Assembly: GCA_009268125.1 (NCBI GenBank)
Contig: WBOU01000002.1
Coordinates: 62,001 to 126,000, forward strand
Source: Chloroflexia bacterium SDU3-3
Lineage (GTDB): Bacteria > Chloroflexota > Chloroflexia > Chloroflexales > Roseiflexaceae
Direction: 5' to 3'
DNA length: 64,000 nt
Positions within the stretch are counted from its first letter, which is position 1; each line of letters opens with the position of its first letter. This document shows, piece by piece, positions 62,512-64,000 of this stretch. The position numbers were made by a program, and so were the translations under genes. The notes under the pieces were generated by a model that worked only from the letters and a program-made list of their open reading frames with translations, did not search any database and had not been told where the DNA came from.

Positions 62512-62554
62512 AAAAGCGGGTTTCTCTGAGATTATCTCGGAGGAACCCGCTTTT
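62512..62554 (+). terminator. Intrinsic terminator, probably that of gyrB before the insertion
   Basis: AAAAGCGGGTT pairs with AACCCGCTTTT, with inner pairing CTGAGAT/ATCTCGG, followed by TATATC. In the reconstructed empty site it would lie about 50 bp after the gyrB stop codon. No other gene ends between the transposon and this hairpin. Confidence 0.8.
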
Positions 62555-62618
62555 TATATCTTTATCATAGCATTGCAGTAGATCTCCACATAGACTGTTC
62601 TTTATTTGGAGATACGAT

Positions 62619-63308
62619 ATGACTAGCACAAGGAAAATACTAGCCCTCTTTACTGTATTGCTCTGCGTGGTGGCGCTATGGTGGTTTCAGATCAGGCCGA
62701 TAAAGGCAGGCCAGGATTGTCCAAACACATGGGAAGAAGCCACTCGGATGACCGAAGAAGATCGAGCGCGCTGTGCTCGCTTTAAAGAGCAATCACGTCT
62801 CGATGAGCAGTATGCAGCGGAGAAAACAGCAGTTGCTCTACGGACACAGAGGCCCATCAAGGCTACCCCAACTGTTCCTTCAAACCAGCGCCTTGCCGCT
62901 ACTCCGACACCAACGACCCCTCCCATAAACACGCTGCCTGAGAGTATGAGGAGAATAGAAGATATCACAGGCACTGATACCACTGCACAGTTGAAGGTAC
63001 TGAATGGTATGAATAGTGTCTGGCATGTAAGTGTTGTCCCAACATTTGATGAATTCAGCTATGGATATTATTTTGTGTGGGCGAGTCCTAAGCAAGATTA
63101 TCAATTTGCAAGACTCGGTACGTATGTCCTGACTAATAGTGCTGGAGCTGCTGATACGTACGATCTTGTCTTTGAGCTTCCTAAGGATGTGGGCGATATT
63201 ACCATCACCAATGTTACCGCGCCAGACGGCATTGTCTCTTTCACCACCAGCTCAGGGCGAGAGGGCACGTTTAACTTACACTCAGAAGAGTGGGTATTTT
63301 CTTCATAA
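62619..63308 (+). CDS. Membrane-anchored or exported protein of unknown function, 229 aa
   Basis: Starts MTSTRKILALFTVLLCVVAL, a signal anchor or signal peptide (residues 7-22). A charged helical stretch follows, then a Thr/Pro-rich linker (TPTVPSNQ, TPTPTTPPINTLPE, about residues 75-110), and a C-terminal beta-rich domain of about 110 residues (SVWHVSVVPTFDEFSYGYYF, ADTYDLVFELPKDVGDITIT, FNLHSEEWVF). This signal-linker-domain layout fits an extracytoplasmic protein. Its GC content is lower than that of the core genes. No family recognised. It is outside the transposon. Confidence 0.72.
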   Translation: MTSTRKILALFTVLLCVVALWWFQIRPIKAGQDCPNTWEEATRMTEEDRARCARFKEQSRLDEQYAAEKTAVALRTQRPIKATPTVPSNQRLAATPTPTTPPINTLPESMRRIEDITGTDTTAQLKVLNGMNSVWHVSVVPTFDEFSYGYYFVWASPKQDYQFARLGTYVLTNSAGAADTYDLVFELPKDVGDITITNVTAPDGIVSFTTSSGREGTFNLHSEEWVFSS

Positions 63309-63500
63309 AATATACCTGCGAGATACAATAGGTTTTGTGCTGTAGCAAAGAAAAATCATTGTATGCGTCTCTTTTCAGAGAGATATCACCTGTCTGTGAT
63401 TGACATCGGTGCTTCAGAGCAGATACCCTGATAGTGCAATAATAGGCGCACCTGATCTATTCCCAACCATATGCCTTGATGCACCAGAAAGGGCACCCCA

Positions 63501-64000
63501 ATGCGCAGCGCGTGGCTCTTCCTCCTGCCCGTGGCGGCGCTGCTCGGCAGCTGCGGCGTCGCCGATACCGCAGCGAGCACGCCCGCCTCCGCGACGGCTG
63601 CGGCCTACGCCGATGCTGCGACCGCGCAGGCGGTCTCTATCGACACAGGGCTGGCGTTTATCCCCAACCAGGGGCTGGATGCGGGCGACGCGCTCTTCTC
63701 CGCCCAGGCGTTTGGCGGCGTGGTGCAGTTCGCGCCGTCGGGGTACTAGGTTGCGCTGCCGACCGACGGGCGAGACCTCGGCGGGCGACCGGCGGCGCAG
63801 GTTGTCAGCCGGTGGTTTGTCGCGGCTGATGCGGGCGTGGCGCTGGCGGCCTACGGCCAGCCGACCTCGGAGATCTTCGTCGATGCGCCAGCGGGGCAGG
63901 CGCGGCTGCCCGTCTACGCCTCGATTGCCTACCAGCGGCTCTACCCTGGGGTGAGCATCGTGTACGGCGGCGATACATCCAGCCTGTCCAGCACGATCTT
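63501..64000 (+). pseudogene. DUF7948-like lipoprotein gene with in-frame stop, cut by window edge
   Basis: The frame opens with a lipoprotein signal (MRSAWLFLLPVAALLGSCG; Cys in LLGSC), a short Ala/Thr/Ser linker and LAFIPNQGLDAGDALFSAQAFGG, the opening expected of DUF7948 domains that lead SBBP-repeat/beta-propeller proteins. A TAG stop occurs at 63747-63749. The same frame continues without interruption to the window end with matching family features (LPVYASIAYQRLYPGVSIVYGGD). A single C-to-T change of a CAG codon would explain the stop, so this is a recent nonsense mutation or a sequence error. The 3' end lies outside the window. Confidence 0.7.

Overview
The window reads as chromosomal DNA of a high-GC bacterium, most likely a filamentous Chloroflexota (class Chloroflexia). 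That placement is an inference from gene content and style: GC-rich genes on both strands, Ala/Thr/Glu-rich lipoprotein linkers, large Wzy_C-TPR and GT39-type membrane proteins, and intergenic gaps full of degenerate repeats. No rRNA or other phylogenetic marker was compared.

Layout. 1-10 kb: tail of a membrane protein, two 21-bp tandem-repeat arrays, hisS, a FtcD-type cyclodeaminase, a GH2 beta-mannosidase, a block of dispersed GC-rich repeats and an ABC-F ATPase. 10-20 kb: a stand-alone SWIM zinc-finger protein, a glycerophosphodiester phosphodiesterase, a GlsB/YeaQ membrane protein, FtsK, Ppx/GppA-HD, a barstar-like protein, MmcQ/YjbR, an amino-acid-binding lipoprotein and a GT39-like glycosyltransferase. 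20-28 kb: tRNA-Thr(UGU), a P1-family peptidase, the operon DUF2520-panB-panC, a second ABC-F ATPase and a GHMP kinase. 28-32 kb: an intergenic cluster of phased DnaA boxes (candidate oriC), a bifunctional nuclease, a histidine phosphatase, parS-like sites, parA-parB and a CDP-alcohol phosphatidyltransferase. 32-45 kb: recN, a Wzy_C/TPR protein, an M28 peptidase, purB, an orphan CcrM-like methyltransferase set among GANTC-rich repeats, an orphan McrB-like AAA ATPase and a membrane protein. 45.7-49 kb: gyrB, interrupted by a 434-residue intein carrying an HNH homing endonuclease.

The most notable object is a complete Tn7-like transposon of 13,464 bp (48998-62461). It has 23-bp terminal inverted repeats (21 of 23 identical), three internal TnsB-type sites at one end and four at the other, and a perfect 5-bp target duplication (TAGCG) that begins with the gyrB stop codon. 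Its core genes run tnsA-tnsB-tnsC-tniQ/tnsD on the minus strand. The TniQ/TnsD protein is unusually long and carries about six tandem HTH-like modules. The cargo is an AT-rich four-gene operon that looks like an anti-phage or restriction island: a DNA cytosine methyltransferase, a MORC-like GHKL ATPase, an SF2 helicase with an Mrr-like nuclease domain, and an unrecognised small protein. A hairpin terminator beyond the far end of the element is probably the original gyrB terminator, now 13.5 kb away.

Thus gyrB carries two unrelated mobile elements: an intein in its Toprim region and a transposon at its stop codon. After the element come a secreted or anchored protein of unknown function and the start of a DUF7948-like lipoprotein gene with an in-frame stop, cut by the window edge.
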